NCBI GenBank assembly: GCA_023653785.1
Contig: JAMKCH010084979.1
Span: 62,001-126,000, forward strand
DNA length: 64,000 nucleotides
Source of the DNA: Ophioderma brevispina
Lineage: Eukaryota; Echinodermata; Ophiuroidea; Amphilepidida; Ophiodermatidae
Reading direction: 5' to 3'
Part shown: positions 44,831-55,800 of the stretch, piece by piece
Layout: each line of letters opens with the position of its first letter
How positions within the stretch are numbered: the first letter of the stretch is position 1
Translations under genes and position numbers: made by a program
Notes under the pieces: model-generated
What the model was told of the DNA's origin: nothing
Databases searched by the model: none
Seen by the model: the letters and a program-made list of their open reading frames with translations, nothing else

Positions 44831-47800
44831 CTTTACTTAAATCACTTAATCTTACCAAAATCACATTTAAATGTAACCTAATCTAAACAAATTTACACAA
44901 ATACACCCAGCTTGTACATTTTTTATGAGATTTTTGGTGAGATTCAATGGCGTTAGGTATGAGAGTATAATCAATTTTAGGATGGCGCTCTTTGAGGACC
45001 TTTTCCTGACCATCAGGCTTGATCCAACGATCTGAAATCAGGTATACAATGCGCATGTGTGTGAATATGTTGTTTTTAAACAATCTCGTTGTTTCTATTT
45101 GTGTGATTTTATTTTTTGGCGGGTATAGGCGTGTCTTGTTGTTGTGTGTGGTTCTGCTCTTGTTGTTATTGTTAACTTACAGCGATAAAATCCCATATAT
45201 TTCTTGTGCTTTCTTGACTGGTGAGTTTAAACAAATTACTCGTTGAACCCATTTTTATAGGCCAGCTAAAATTGCAAATTGCCCGTCTAAAACACCAAAA
45301 ACTTTTTTTTTACCCATTCTATTGTACACGACCCGACATTCATCTGGTGTGATTTAGAACACGTGGGCACTCCGGTTTGGTAGCCATAGAGCGTTAAATA
45401 TAGCCTTTATGGTGTGTTTGGTATAGGATACAAACGTTTAAATAGCTTTTTTCTCAAAAATTTTGTTTGACCAAAAGAAAGGAATTTCAATTTTGACTTG
45501 AACAATCATCACAGAAAATTACACAAATAGCAACCAGCTGTACATTTTTGAGATGCATGGTGTTAGGGTTACTGTGTCACAAAGCAAATGAAGGTATTGG
45601 CAATTTGATTCTGTCATGCACTACTGCACAACATCAACTGGCATACCTCATTTGCATGTTTGTTACAAATAAACGTAGGCCATATTTTTAGTATTTCAAA
45701 CATGTTTAGAATGTCACAATGTCCTAGACTATCACCTGAGAGCAAACTGACGAAATTTTAAAGCAATAACGACACATTTTTTTTACGAGCATCCCATTTT
45801 CAAAATTCTGAGATTTTTGCAGTTGGTTGTCTTGTACCATACCTGCAACTGTAATGTTCAAGTGTATTCATGTCATTAAAAAAATTGTAATTAAAATCGG
45901 ATCCCCGATTTTAATTATCAATTGCAGACTGAAATGCAAATGTCTGCCCGTCCACTGTGAAAATAGTGCCACCGTACAAATTACCATCTACTGCAACTTG
46001 CCTGACCTTAATGGATAGCGTAGACATGAACATGCACTATTCCTGGTTATATCAAATTCGAAGGACCTTTCCAGCAGTCACTAATAATTTCAGTTCATCC
46101 CATTTAATTATCCGAAGCGACTTCTTACTTTATTTGCACAGACGTATTAATTTGTATGTTTTAGTAAATACTATGAGGATTCAGGTTAAAGCAGTGTACG
46201 TGCAGGTTTACGTAGAAAAAATGTACCAAGATGCAAATAACTGAGTAATATTTTATGAAAAAGTACTCCAATGAGAAAAACTATTGTTTATGTAATAGTT
46301 TGCTTTTTGATAATATCTGGTAACATGAAACAATCCATGGTCTTCATTTCAAGTTATGACTGATTTGCTAAGTCTAACCTTCATTAAGGCTTGTATGATA
46401 CATGCAGCCATTCAACTGACATACAATGGTATTATTGAATCTACAATAAAAACCAAATGCAGTTGCCCTCCAAGGGCTCACACTGCACTTTGACAAGGCG
46501 TGGTATGGGCAATTAGTACCATAACCCAGTCGTCATAAAAAATAAGGCCCCCATAAGTTTCTCAGTGACTTTGCCCCAACACTCCTATGCATGTTCTTTC
46601 AGTTAAAAAAGGCTACGCATATGTGTGATTCTGTTTTTGCAATTAGGCCACTTTTTTTGCTTTGCAGCCAAAATTGTTAGGTCATCCGTGAGGAGAAATC
46701 TTTTGGGTGCATGCGGTTAGCAGCTTAATAAGTACAAGTATGCAAATGAGTTTTTGAATAGGATCTCGCCACTCTCCAGCATATCGCACATGCATATCTC
46801 GCACAGCAGTTTGTTTCGGAATAAACCTCATTTGGCATCAATGGGACTCTTAAATGAAACTTTTGCTGTGATACTCAGTGGTCTGTCCAGCATGGACCCT
46901 AGTAGATAAGAGGACCAACAACACATAGTTCCAAAGACCCTACACATTGTTTATTTAAATCCCACCATGATCCCAGTTACGGCCTTAATGGTAATGCGTA
47001 ATCATCCTCTTAGCAGGAGGGCTGATGGCATCACTCTTCGGGGCATACTGGTAAGGTTCAGCCCGCTTCAAATTGAATGATGTATAATTGCAATATTGGA
47101 AAGAGGAAATTGAAAAGATCGGAAATTTTTCGAATTAATGGAAAACATCCCATAGCATGCCATTTCATCATTTAAACTATTGCTTAATAACCCTCATCTA
47201 CATGAGAATGTTTTGTAACAACACCACCGGAAGGGGGTACCAACCCCCTAGAATTTTCTTTATTGAACATCCAATTCCAAATATGGTACCACAGTATAGC
47301 TTAGTTTTATTCTTTCCATTGATATCAAAATATGTAGAAACAATTATGACGTCACCATGACGTTCATAAGGTAATAAAGTATATGAAAATACTGCATATA
47401 GGGAGAAAGAAACATTGATATTTTGCAAATTACTGGCCTGAAAAAAAAAAAATATATTGTAACAAAACATTTTCCATTCTTGTAGAGACATGTCATTAGG
47501 ACATATGTTAGTATGTTGGTACTCATTTTTGGTATAACCGGAAGAGGAGGACCTTGCATATATTGCAACTAAAATCCAATGTCTGGGACATTCATGTGTC
47601 GTAAATAGGCGTTGGTATTTGCCGTCCCGAAGGGACGGGGGGTGGTAATTGCCACAACCCTATCCCTCAATTTGGATCACCTGTACATTTCCTTTACCCC
47701 GATGGGGGGGGGGCAGAAATGGAGCAGGAGGTTCCATTCACTTTCGTAGGTGGTAAAACAGTTGTCCGCGTCGGAGGACTATTCATGATCAATATAATCG

Positions 47801-48438
47801 CCACTGGTATGAAAGAACACTGCCAAATTTGTTTCAACCAGGGATCACAACAGGACTGCATTATACCTCAGTTTAGTTTAATTCTTTTTTCGTACTAATC
47901 GATTTAAAACAGAAAGGACCTCTCTTAAAGTACCAGTAGTATTTAAAGGTGTGCATTTCGTGATTTTCAGCACCTTCTGTTTTATTATTCACTAGATTCC
48001 TTGAGGAAGAAAAGTTATTCACAAAATTTGAGTTGATCCTATCTTGCATTTTGGTTATAAGCAAGTGCCTGTTTCCCACAATCTCAATAGGCACGGGCTG
48101 TTATTCTGTCTGTACGGACAGAAATACAAAATGCAAATCTTACAGATACCGACTAAATTTGCACAAGATAGGTACACATGATTACCAAGGGCCAACGAGT
48201 CAGATGATATTAAAAATCTAATTTTTTTTAGGGGGTCAGTAGGGGGAGAGGTTGTGGATAATGAAATGCCCCTTTAAACAATGCATTTATATTCCCATGC
48301 ATGTGCAAATACAAAATTAGGCAAGCCATGAATCAATAATTGTTGTATTGCTTTGCAGCGCCCTTACATGTGAAAGGGGTTTGCACATCAAAGGTTGAAG
48401 TCAAAGTCAGTAGTCCCCTGGACCTGGTTTGTTTTTTT

Positions 48439-51347
48439 TGTCGGGTCGACTTAGCGAAAACCCGCCTATAGAAACCACTGTTCTCAAAATTGCGAAGGAG
48501 TCTATTTTTATAGCTGAAGAGGTCAATTCATTAAATGTTTCTTTATGAAAATGATCTAGTCTACTATAATTTTTGGAAGTTTTAGGGGTGGGTGTGTAAT
48601 GCGATGCAAGTTCAGACAAAGAATAAATCATTGCAGGTTTGTGGAAAGGGCCTTCTTAAAAAGATTTCTTTGATTTTAGTCTTGATGAAGGACTTGCTTT
48701 TTGATGGGGAGTTTGGTTAAAAAACGTTGCAGGGATAGATAAAGGGTGGTATAAACAAATAGGAGATTTGTAAGTAAGAAAATGATCAGCCAATCAGATG
48801 TTATACTACGCAATGATTGAAGCTTTTACCTTGTATTGTGTGATATTATTTAAGACGAAGGTTTAGGTACAACATCTTATTGAAAAGACAGGAAGGTGTA
48901 TTTAACCTACAGTAAATTAAAGCTTAAAATTGCGAATTCAGTTTTAACACATTTTGCGCCCCAAATGGGAGTTTTCTAGTTTCTTTTTTGAAATGATAGG
49001 AAGGAGTTGTAAGCTATGTTAAATTAAAGCTTATAACTTGGGGATTCGGTTTTAACACAATTTGCGCCAAATTGGGCGCAAAAAAAGAAAAATATTTTCT
49101 TTTATTTGAATGCGGCGGCAGGGGTAACCTATGTTAAATACACTTATAAATTGGGGATTCATTTTTTTTAACACATTTGCCGGCCCAATGGGCGTGTTTG
49201 TTCTATTTTCTTATTGAAATTGATGGAAGGTGTAACCTATGTTAAATTTAAAGCTTATAACTTGGGGATTCAATTTTAACACATTTGCGCCCAATTGGGC
49301 GTTTTTTCTATATACTTTATTTAAAATGACAGGATGGTGTAACTATGTTAAATTAAAAGCTTATTAACTTGGGGTATCAGTTTAAACAAATTTTGCGCCC
49401 AATTGGGCGTTTTTTCTATTTTCTTTATTTGAAATGATTAGGAAGGTGTAACCCTATGTTAAATTAAACTTTAATTGGATCAGTTGTAAAAATTTTGCGC
49501 CCAATTGGGCGTTTTTTCTATTTTCTTTATTGAAATGACAGGAAGGTGAACCTATTGTTTTAAATTAAAGCTTATAACTTGGGGATTCGTTTTTTACACA
49601 TTTTGCGCCCCAATTGGGCGTTTTGCTATTTTCTTTATGAAAGACAGGACGGTGTTTTGGAAGCTATGTTAAATTAAAGCTTATAACTTGGGGATTCAGT
49701 TTAACACATTTTGCGCCCCATTGGGGCGTTTTCTATTTCTTTATTAAAATGATTAGGCAGGTAACCTATGGTTAAATTAAAGTTTATAACTTGGGATTCA
49801 CTTTTAACACATTTTGCGCCCACTTGGGCGTTTTTTCTATTTTCTTTATTTAAAAATGACGGAAAGGTGAAACCTATGTTTAAATTAAAGCTTATATACT
49901 TGGGGATTCAGTTTTACACATTGCGCCCAATTGGGCGTTTTTTCGATTGTCTTATTGAAATGATAGGGAAAGGTTTGTAACCTATGTAAATTAAAGCTTA
50001 TAACTTGGGGATTCAGTTTTAACACATTTTGCGCCCAATTGGGCGTTTTTTCTATTTTCTTTATTTGAAATGAAAGGAAGGTGTAAACCTATGTTTAAAT
50101 TAAAAGCTTCTACAATTGGATTCAGTCTTTTTAAACATTTTGCGCCCAATTGGGCGGTTTTTCTATCTTCTTGATGTGAAAGACAGGACGGTTGTAAACC
50201 TATGTAAATAGAAGTTTATAACTGGGAGGATCAGTTTTAACCACATTTTGCGCCCAATTGGGCGGTGTTTTCTATTTCTTTATTAAAATGATTAGGAAGG
50301 TGTATGTTAACCTATTTAAATAAAGTTTATAAATTGGGGAATCAGTTTTGTTTTAACCACATTTTTGCGCCCAATTGGGCGTTTTTCTATTTCTTTATTT
50401 GAAAGACAGGACGGTGTTTTGGAACCTATGTTAAATTACGCTTTAACTTGGGGATTCAGTTTCAACACAGATTTTGCGACCAATTGGGCATTTTTTTTAT
50501 TCTTTATTTAAATGATAGGAAGGGTAACCTATTTAAATTAAAGGTTATAACTGGGGATTCAGTTGTAACACATTTTGCGCCCAATTGGGAGTTTTTTTTA
50601 TTTACTTTATTTGAAAGACAGGAAGGTTTGTAACCTATGTAATTAAAGCTTATAACTTGGGGATATCAGTTTAAACATTTTGCGCCCAATGGGCGTTTTT
50701 CTATTCTTTATTGAAATGACAGGAAGGTGTAACCTATGTTAAATTAAAGCTGTAATTGGGATTAAGTTTTTTAACACATTTTGCGCCCAATTGGGAGTTT
50801 TTTTTTTTTTTTTTTTACTTTTTATCTGAAATGACAGGAATGTGTAACCTAGGTTAAATTAACGAAACTGAGAACTGGGGATTCAGTTTTAACAATTTTG
50901 CGCCCAATTGGGCATTGTTTCTTATTTCTTTTTTGAATGACAGGAAGAGTGAAGCTATGTTAAATTAAAGATTAGAACTATGTGGGGTCAAATGTCCAAC
51001 ACCAAGGTAAAGGTCAACGGGAGATAGTTGAAACAAGGTGAGCGGGTTATAATGCAATCTTATGCTCAGTATCAAAATTACTCTTTAATCAGTTATGAGA
51101 TTTTTTTTGATACCGTTTCTGTCATAAAAGTGCAACTTAAAACTCGAAAACATCTACTCCTTTAAATGCTTGGCACCATGAATTTAGTTTCTGCCACCAC
51201 TTAAAATTCGGCACCCTTTAGCATGCGGTTTATTCAGTTCTGTTGCCGACTTCGTAGCCTGTGGCAGACAGAATACTAAATTCTTTCCAAGGCTTTTAAG
51301 TTTTTAATGTTGTCTATTTCTTGTAAAATTTGCCTGGCGACCCGACA
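48439..51347. mobile_element. 2.9 kb inverted-repeat-bounded insertion containing a satellite array
   Basis: The left end TGTCGGGTCG (48439-48448) and the right end CGACCCGACA (51338-51347) are perfect inverted repeats. Copy A has an uninterrupted sequence at the corresponding site (cctggtttgtttttttttcaataa), so copy B shows the filled and A the empty site. The target is a T run, so a target duplication cannot be read with confidence. The interior has unique flanks of about 400 bp on each side of the satellite array at 48880-50990. No transposase is seen. The superfamily is not assigned. Confidence 0.7.
48880..50990. repeat. Satellite array, about 107 bp unit, about 19 copies
   Basis: The core GCGCCCAATTGGGCG, itself a perfect palindrome, recurs at about 49287, 49395, 49497, 49606, 49817, 49923, 50031, 50142, 50249, 50368, 50577 and others, at 100-120 bp intervals. 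Between cores, each unit reads TTTTCTATTTTCTTTATTTG, AAATGACAGGAAGGTGTAAC, CTATGTTAAATTAAAGCTTA and TAACTTGGGGATTCAGTTTT with ragged single-base indels. Frames through it code only short meaningless peptides. Confidence 0.9.
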
Positions 51348-52464
51348 CAAGTTTTTTTAAATTACTTGTTTCAATAAAATCAGTGAAAATTGAATAAAAA
51401 GCCAATCGCAGGAAGGTCATATTTACCTGGTGTGCTTAACCTTGAATGAAGAATTCCAGAGTAAATTTTTGGCTATGGATTCATAACCCTAACCCCACCA
51501 CTTGGGTGCATTGGATCAATGTTTTGAATTCATATGCGATTGCTCGAGCATGTGCGTTTCCTTATTCTTTCTTTTTCTATTGTGGATTTTTATAATTGCC
51601 ATTTGGTGTTGTTTGTATGTGTGTTGTAGGTTTTTTGATGTGGGGGGTGGTGTGCGTGCTGTGTGCGTGAGTGGTGAGAGGTGTGCATTGTGTATGGGAT
51701 GTGTATGTGTGGTCAGGTACTTAAATCACTGAATCTTACAAAATCACATTTATGTACAATAATCTAACAAAAATTACACAAATAGCAACAACCAGCTTAC
51801 ATTTTATGAGATTTTGTGAGATTCAATGGAGTTAGGGTATGGTATCAATTTAGGGATGGCGCTCTTGACCTTTTCCTGACCATAGGGCTTGATCCAATGA
51901 TTTGAAATCAGTATCGGGAAGGCGCATGTGGGTGAATATGTTGTTTTACCAACTCTCGTTCTTTCTCTTTGTGTGATTTTATTTTTGCTGGTGTAAGCGT
52001 GGTCTGTTGTGTGTATGTTTTTCATTGTTGTTATTGTTTACTACACGATAAATCCATATATTTCTTTCTGCTTTCTGACATGGTGAGTTTAAAAAAAATT
52101 ACGCGTTGAAACCCATTTTATATAGGCCAGCTAAAATTGCAAATTGCGTCTAACAAACACCAAAAAACTGTTTTTACCAATTTATTTACACTGACCCGAA
52201 TATCATCTGGTGTGAATTTAGAACAAGTGGGCACTCCGGTAGTAGCCATAGGCGTTTCAATATAGCCTTTATGGTGTATTGGTATAGGAAAATACAAACT
52301 TTTAAATAAGCTTTTTATCAAACATTTTGTTTTCCTTGGGACCAAAAGAAAGGGAATTTCCAAATTTTGGACTCTTGAACAATCATCTCAGACAATTACC
52401 ACAAATAGCACACCAGCTATACAGTTTGTGAGATTAATGGTGGTGTTAGGGTTATGTGTCACAA

Positions 52465-52541
52465 ACATGCAAATGAGGTATTGCAATTGATTCTGTCATG
52501 ACACTACTGCCACAACATCAACTGCAATACCTCATTTGAAG
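52465..52541. repeat. Hairpin with GCAAATGAGGTATTGCA arms
   Basis: ATGCAAATGAGGTATTGCA and TGCAATACCTCATTTG are inverted, about 50 bp apart, in copy B. The equivalent in copy A (about 45587-45656) has the same arms with small differences, so the structure is retained in both copies. Confidence 0.65.
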
Positions 52542-53010
52542 TTTGTGACCTAATGAAAACCGTAGCCATATTTTCAGTATTTCAAACTGTTTAGAATGTC
52601 CACAAGGTCCTAGGAACTATCAACCTCGAGAGCCAAATTGAAGAAATTTTAAAAGCAACTAACGAACATTTTTTAAGAGCCATCCCCCATTTTCAAAATT
52701 GAGATTTTTTGCAGTTGTGTTGGTTCTTGTAAAACAGACCTTGCAACTGTAATGTCAATGTATTCAGTTCTGTCATTAAATTATTAAATTAAAAAAAATT
52801 GTAATTAAAATCAGGACCCATTTGTAATTTCATGGCAGAACTGGAAAGCCAATTTCTGCCGTCCCACTGTGAAAATAGTGCCACCTCACAAAATAACCTC
52901 TAACTTAAACTTGCCTGACCTTAATGGATAAGGTAGAATGAACTGCACTATGTCCTGGTTTTATATCAAGGGAAGGACATTTCCAGGCAGTCACTGAATC
53001 TCAGTATACA

Positions 53011-54268
53011 ATATAATATCCTATTAAAAAGTCCTTCTTTTTTGTGGACACTAGACATGTTCGCAGCTCTAACATTCACAGGTATTAGTTTACTAATACT
53101 GCAAAACATCTAAAATTTTTTGGAACATGGGGGGCACTCTTTAAAAAATGGGCTGTTATTATCAAGTCATTTGGAGGCAATTCCGTGACCGTTAAGAGCA
53201 GAGCATCATTTTCTTTTACCACAAAGACAAGTAACCAAGTGTTCATGGACTTTTCATCTTGTTGCCAAGGATTAAAAAAACAAAAGGAATAGTTTGTACA
53301 CAATGTCTGGTTTATACAAGATCAAGGGACAAAAAATAGCGAATGTCATCACCAAAGGTTAAATCTTTAAATTGCACCCATTTCGTCCACAATGGCTGAA
53401 ATTTTTTAACCTTACACAGGGTATTGCAGCAAAAACGAAGTTGTAATCTCGTTTTGTATTTGGTTATCGAGTTAAATGACAACCAAGACCAATGCCATTG
53501 ACCTTCTATGAACTCTGAATTTTAAAAAATATGTTGCCAGTGCAACATATTTTTGTTGCAGTCTGCGGAAAGATGAACAATTTGAGCCCATTTTAAAGAT
53601 GAGAGCAATACAGAGATATTAAAATAACAGAGAGATGCCGTACGCCCGCGTTTGAAGAATAGCGCGGGCCACGTAACCGTGTTTGTGGCAATTATAAACA
53701 TTCATTACGGTATCCATTCGAAACGCGAACGCGAATGCGCCGTAACCTGTTGGCCTGGAAACGGTACATCGTTCTATGCAAATGGTGAATAATGAATAAA
53801 TTGGTACACCACGCTAGGTAAATCAGGGAATATATGAATAAATTGTACACCACGGTTATGGAAATAAGTACGCCACCCCCCAAACAAACCTGGGCGGGAA
53901 AAGATGGGTACGGCTTGTGAGCGGCGTTTGTATCTAGTGTTATATAAATAGAACTCTGTGGTGGAGCAATATTAAGATTTAACCTTTGGTGTTTAGGGGG
54001 GGATGCGGACTCATTATGGCTTTGGACTTAACACAAGGCACAAAACACGTGACATTTTACAGTACGATGGTATTTTGAACTTTATGTCGGAACGATAACA
54101 ATGTAATGTACGGTTGCCAGTTCCTGAGTTTATAAGTTTTTATAACTATATTGACCCGATCAGTTGCTTACATAACATGTCAATACTTTACTTACAAGAG
54201 TTATCTACTATTGAAAGAATGCCAACCTGGCTTTGAAAGAGGACACAGAGTTGCTTGCTAATTATGTT
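53011..54268. other. Intergenic DNA, no gene recognised
   Basis: I see no exon. A nearly repeated phrase (aataaattggtacaccacg / aataaattgtacaccacggt) lies at about 53795-53855. Part of the region is CpG-richer around 53640-53760. Confidence 0.4.
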
Positions 54269-55258
54269 AACTAGTGGAGGCCCGCGCTTTGCTGCGGGGT
54301 CGATCCCGGAGCTGAGTAAAAGGGAGTCTAGTGACGTGATCCCTGACAAACAGGACAGGTGTGGCTAGGAAATATGAGTCTCCGGGCTCACAGTCCGGGA
54401 ACAATGGTGAACAATAGGGCAATCGATTTTCAGTTGACTCCTCACGGGACAATAGTTTCACGCTTTATTCAGATGTCATCATATGGAGCCCGGACTATGA
54501 TACGGCCAGACTATGATTACTTAAACAGAAGCGATCACCGGGCGATCACTGATGAAGAGGTCGGTGACCACAGTGGCCAACTACCGCAACCACACCAGGC
54601 TATGAATAACGACAATTTTGGCATATTGGGCGCCTGTTCTAGCTTGACCCCTCTAGTAAATCGGTCATGTTGGCATGTGTATTGCCTTGCCAATGAGGAC
54701 GACTTTGATTGGTTACTCTTGGAAAACACTTTGCCCAAACCGTATGAAGTACCTCACGCAGAAATTTCTGACCAAATCACAGATGACCATCTTCAAATTT
54801 TGTGGGCGCCAGGCCTATAGCTGGCAGGACCAATAGCAATCCGTGTGGGCGTGTGTATGTGTGTGTGGATGTGTGTGGGATTGTGGGTATGTGGGTGTCA
54901 CAAATTGTTAAGTTTTTTTTTAAATGACCTCAATGAAAAAGGTAAACTTCAATTGGAGCCAAACATCTGTCATAGGTGCACAATGGGATCCCTCATATGT
55001 TGATGAGGTCAAAGGTCATGTTGAAAGGTCAAAGTATGTGAGGTCAAGGTAAAAATGGCTTAAATGTAAAATTGATATAAATTTTAACTTGAAGTTCCAA
55101 TTGAACCAAACTTTTGTCATAGGGCCCTGCGGATCCCTCATTTGTTTTTTATGTTGATGAGTAAAGGTCATGGACCAGGGTCAAAGGTCATGGGGCGGCC
55201 CACAGCTTATTTCTTTGATATAGCGAGTAGCGAAAGCCGAGAACCGCGAAATTCTAGT
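54269..55258. mobile_element. Candidate non-autonomous element with ACTAG ends and AGGTCA minisatellite
   Basis: The left end resembles ACTAGTGGAGGCCCGCGCTT and the right end, read in reverse, ACTAGAATTTCGCGGTTCTC, both followed by GCTTTGC/GCTTTCGC-like sequence. Inside are a 153-codon open frame (54359-54820), a GTGTGTGG microsatellite and AGGTCA-rich repeats. The 153-codon frame resembles no protein I know, and I do not call it a gene. The ends are short and imperfect, so the boundaries are tentative. Confidence 0.45.
54940..55195 (+). repeat. AGGTCA-rich minisatellite, second locus
   Basis: Two units of about 150 bp are related to those at 9.56-9.96 kb (TTGATGAGGTCAAAGGTCAT, GTGAGGTCAAGGTAAAAATG, GAACCAAACTTTTGTCATAG). 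A perfect DR1 (AGGTCA-A-AGGTCA) is at 55006-55018, and a GGGTCA-A-AGGTCA variant lies near 55175. Confidence 0.75.
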
Positions 55259-55626
55259 TGTGGTTTTGTCAACAAAAAAACAAAAAACACACCTATTTTT
55301 TGTTGACAAAGCTTTAAGCTAATGGAGCTTCCCCTTGCTGGCCGACATCGAATATAATTTTAATTGGTAAGGGTTATTATTTTGACAAAGTTGCAACACT
55401 ATAATCAAGTTGGGACAAGAAAATGTTGAACATTTGGGATGCCATTAAAAACGAACAACAAAGGCTATGTCTTCTTTTGCACTCGTTTAATGGCATTTAC
55501 GCTCATGAAAATCATATTGAAATGTTTATAACAAGAAAAGACAAAAATTGACCCAAAATTAATCTTGAGCGAGTATTACTCGCCGGCAGAACGCAAAAGA
55601 GTTAAGACCCCAATTTTCAGCACCGC

Positions 55627-55800
55627 TGTCACCAAAGACCCCATGTATTTTGAAAAATGTCACCAAAGACCCCATGTATTTTGAAAAATGTCACCCAAAG
55701 ACCCCATGTATTTTGAAATGTCACCCAAAGACCCCATGCAGGTATTTTGAAAAGTCACCCAAAGACCACATTTTTTGGGGGAAAGTTTACCACTGTCACC
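55627..55800. repeat. Minisatellite of about 32 bp, about five copies
   Basis: The unit GTCACCCAAAGACCCCATGT followed by ATTTTGAAAA repeats with one-base indels, the last unit degenerate. An open frame that crosses it is an artefact of the repeat. Confidence 0.85.

Larger units (their letters stand above)
42030..46105. repeat. Tandem duplication, first copy (A), about 4.07 kb
   Basis: The segment starts at gaagcgactcttactttatttgcacag and is collinear with 46106-53010. Landmarks shared in order include tacgtagaaaaaatgtacca, tggtcttcatttcaagtt, cagtcgtcataaaaaataag, ggggcatactaggaaggttc-type sequence, a ggggggggg run after cccgatg, ttgctttgcagcgccctta, ggctatggattcc and tgaccttaatggata. No gene is seen in it. 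It has an extra segment of about 325 bp at 44036-44360 relative to copy B. Confidence 0.85.
46106..53010. repeat. Tandem duplication, second copy (B), about 6.9 kb including an insertion
   Basis: Copy B aligns with copy A at 46106-48438 and 51348-53010, with abundant one- to three-base gains and losses, and with a 2.9 kb insert between them. It also has about 260 bp near 47905-48140 absent from copy A. Differences are mostly indels rather than substitutions, which is unusual for ordinary divergence and typical of uncorrected long-read sequence. Confidence 0.85.

Noticed and set aside
48880..50990. Satellite considered as a CRISPR array
   Set aside because: Units are directly contiguous with no unique spacers of uniform length, and the setting is an animal genome.
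54359..54820. 153-codon open frame on the + strand
   Set aside because: No start or splice context and no recognisable domain. It lies within a candidate non-autonomous element, so it is not called a gene.
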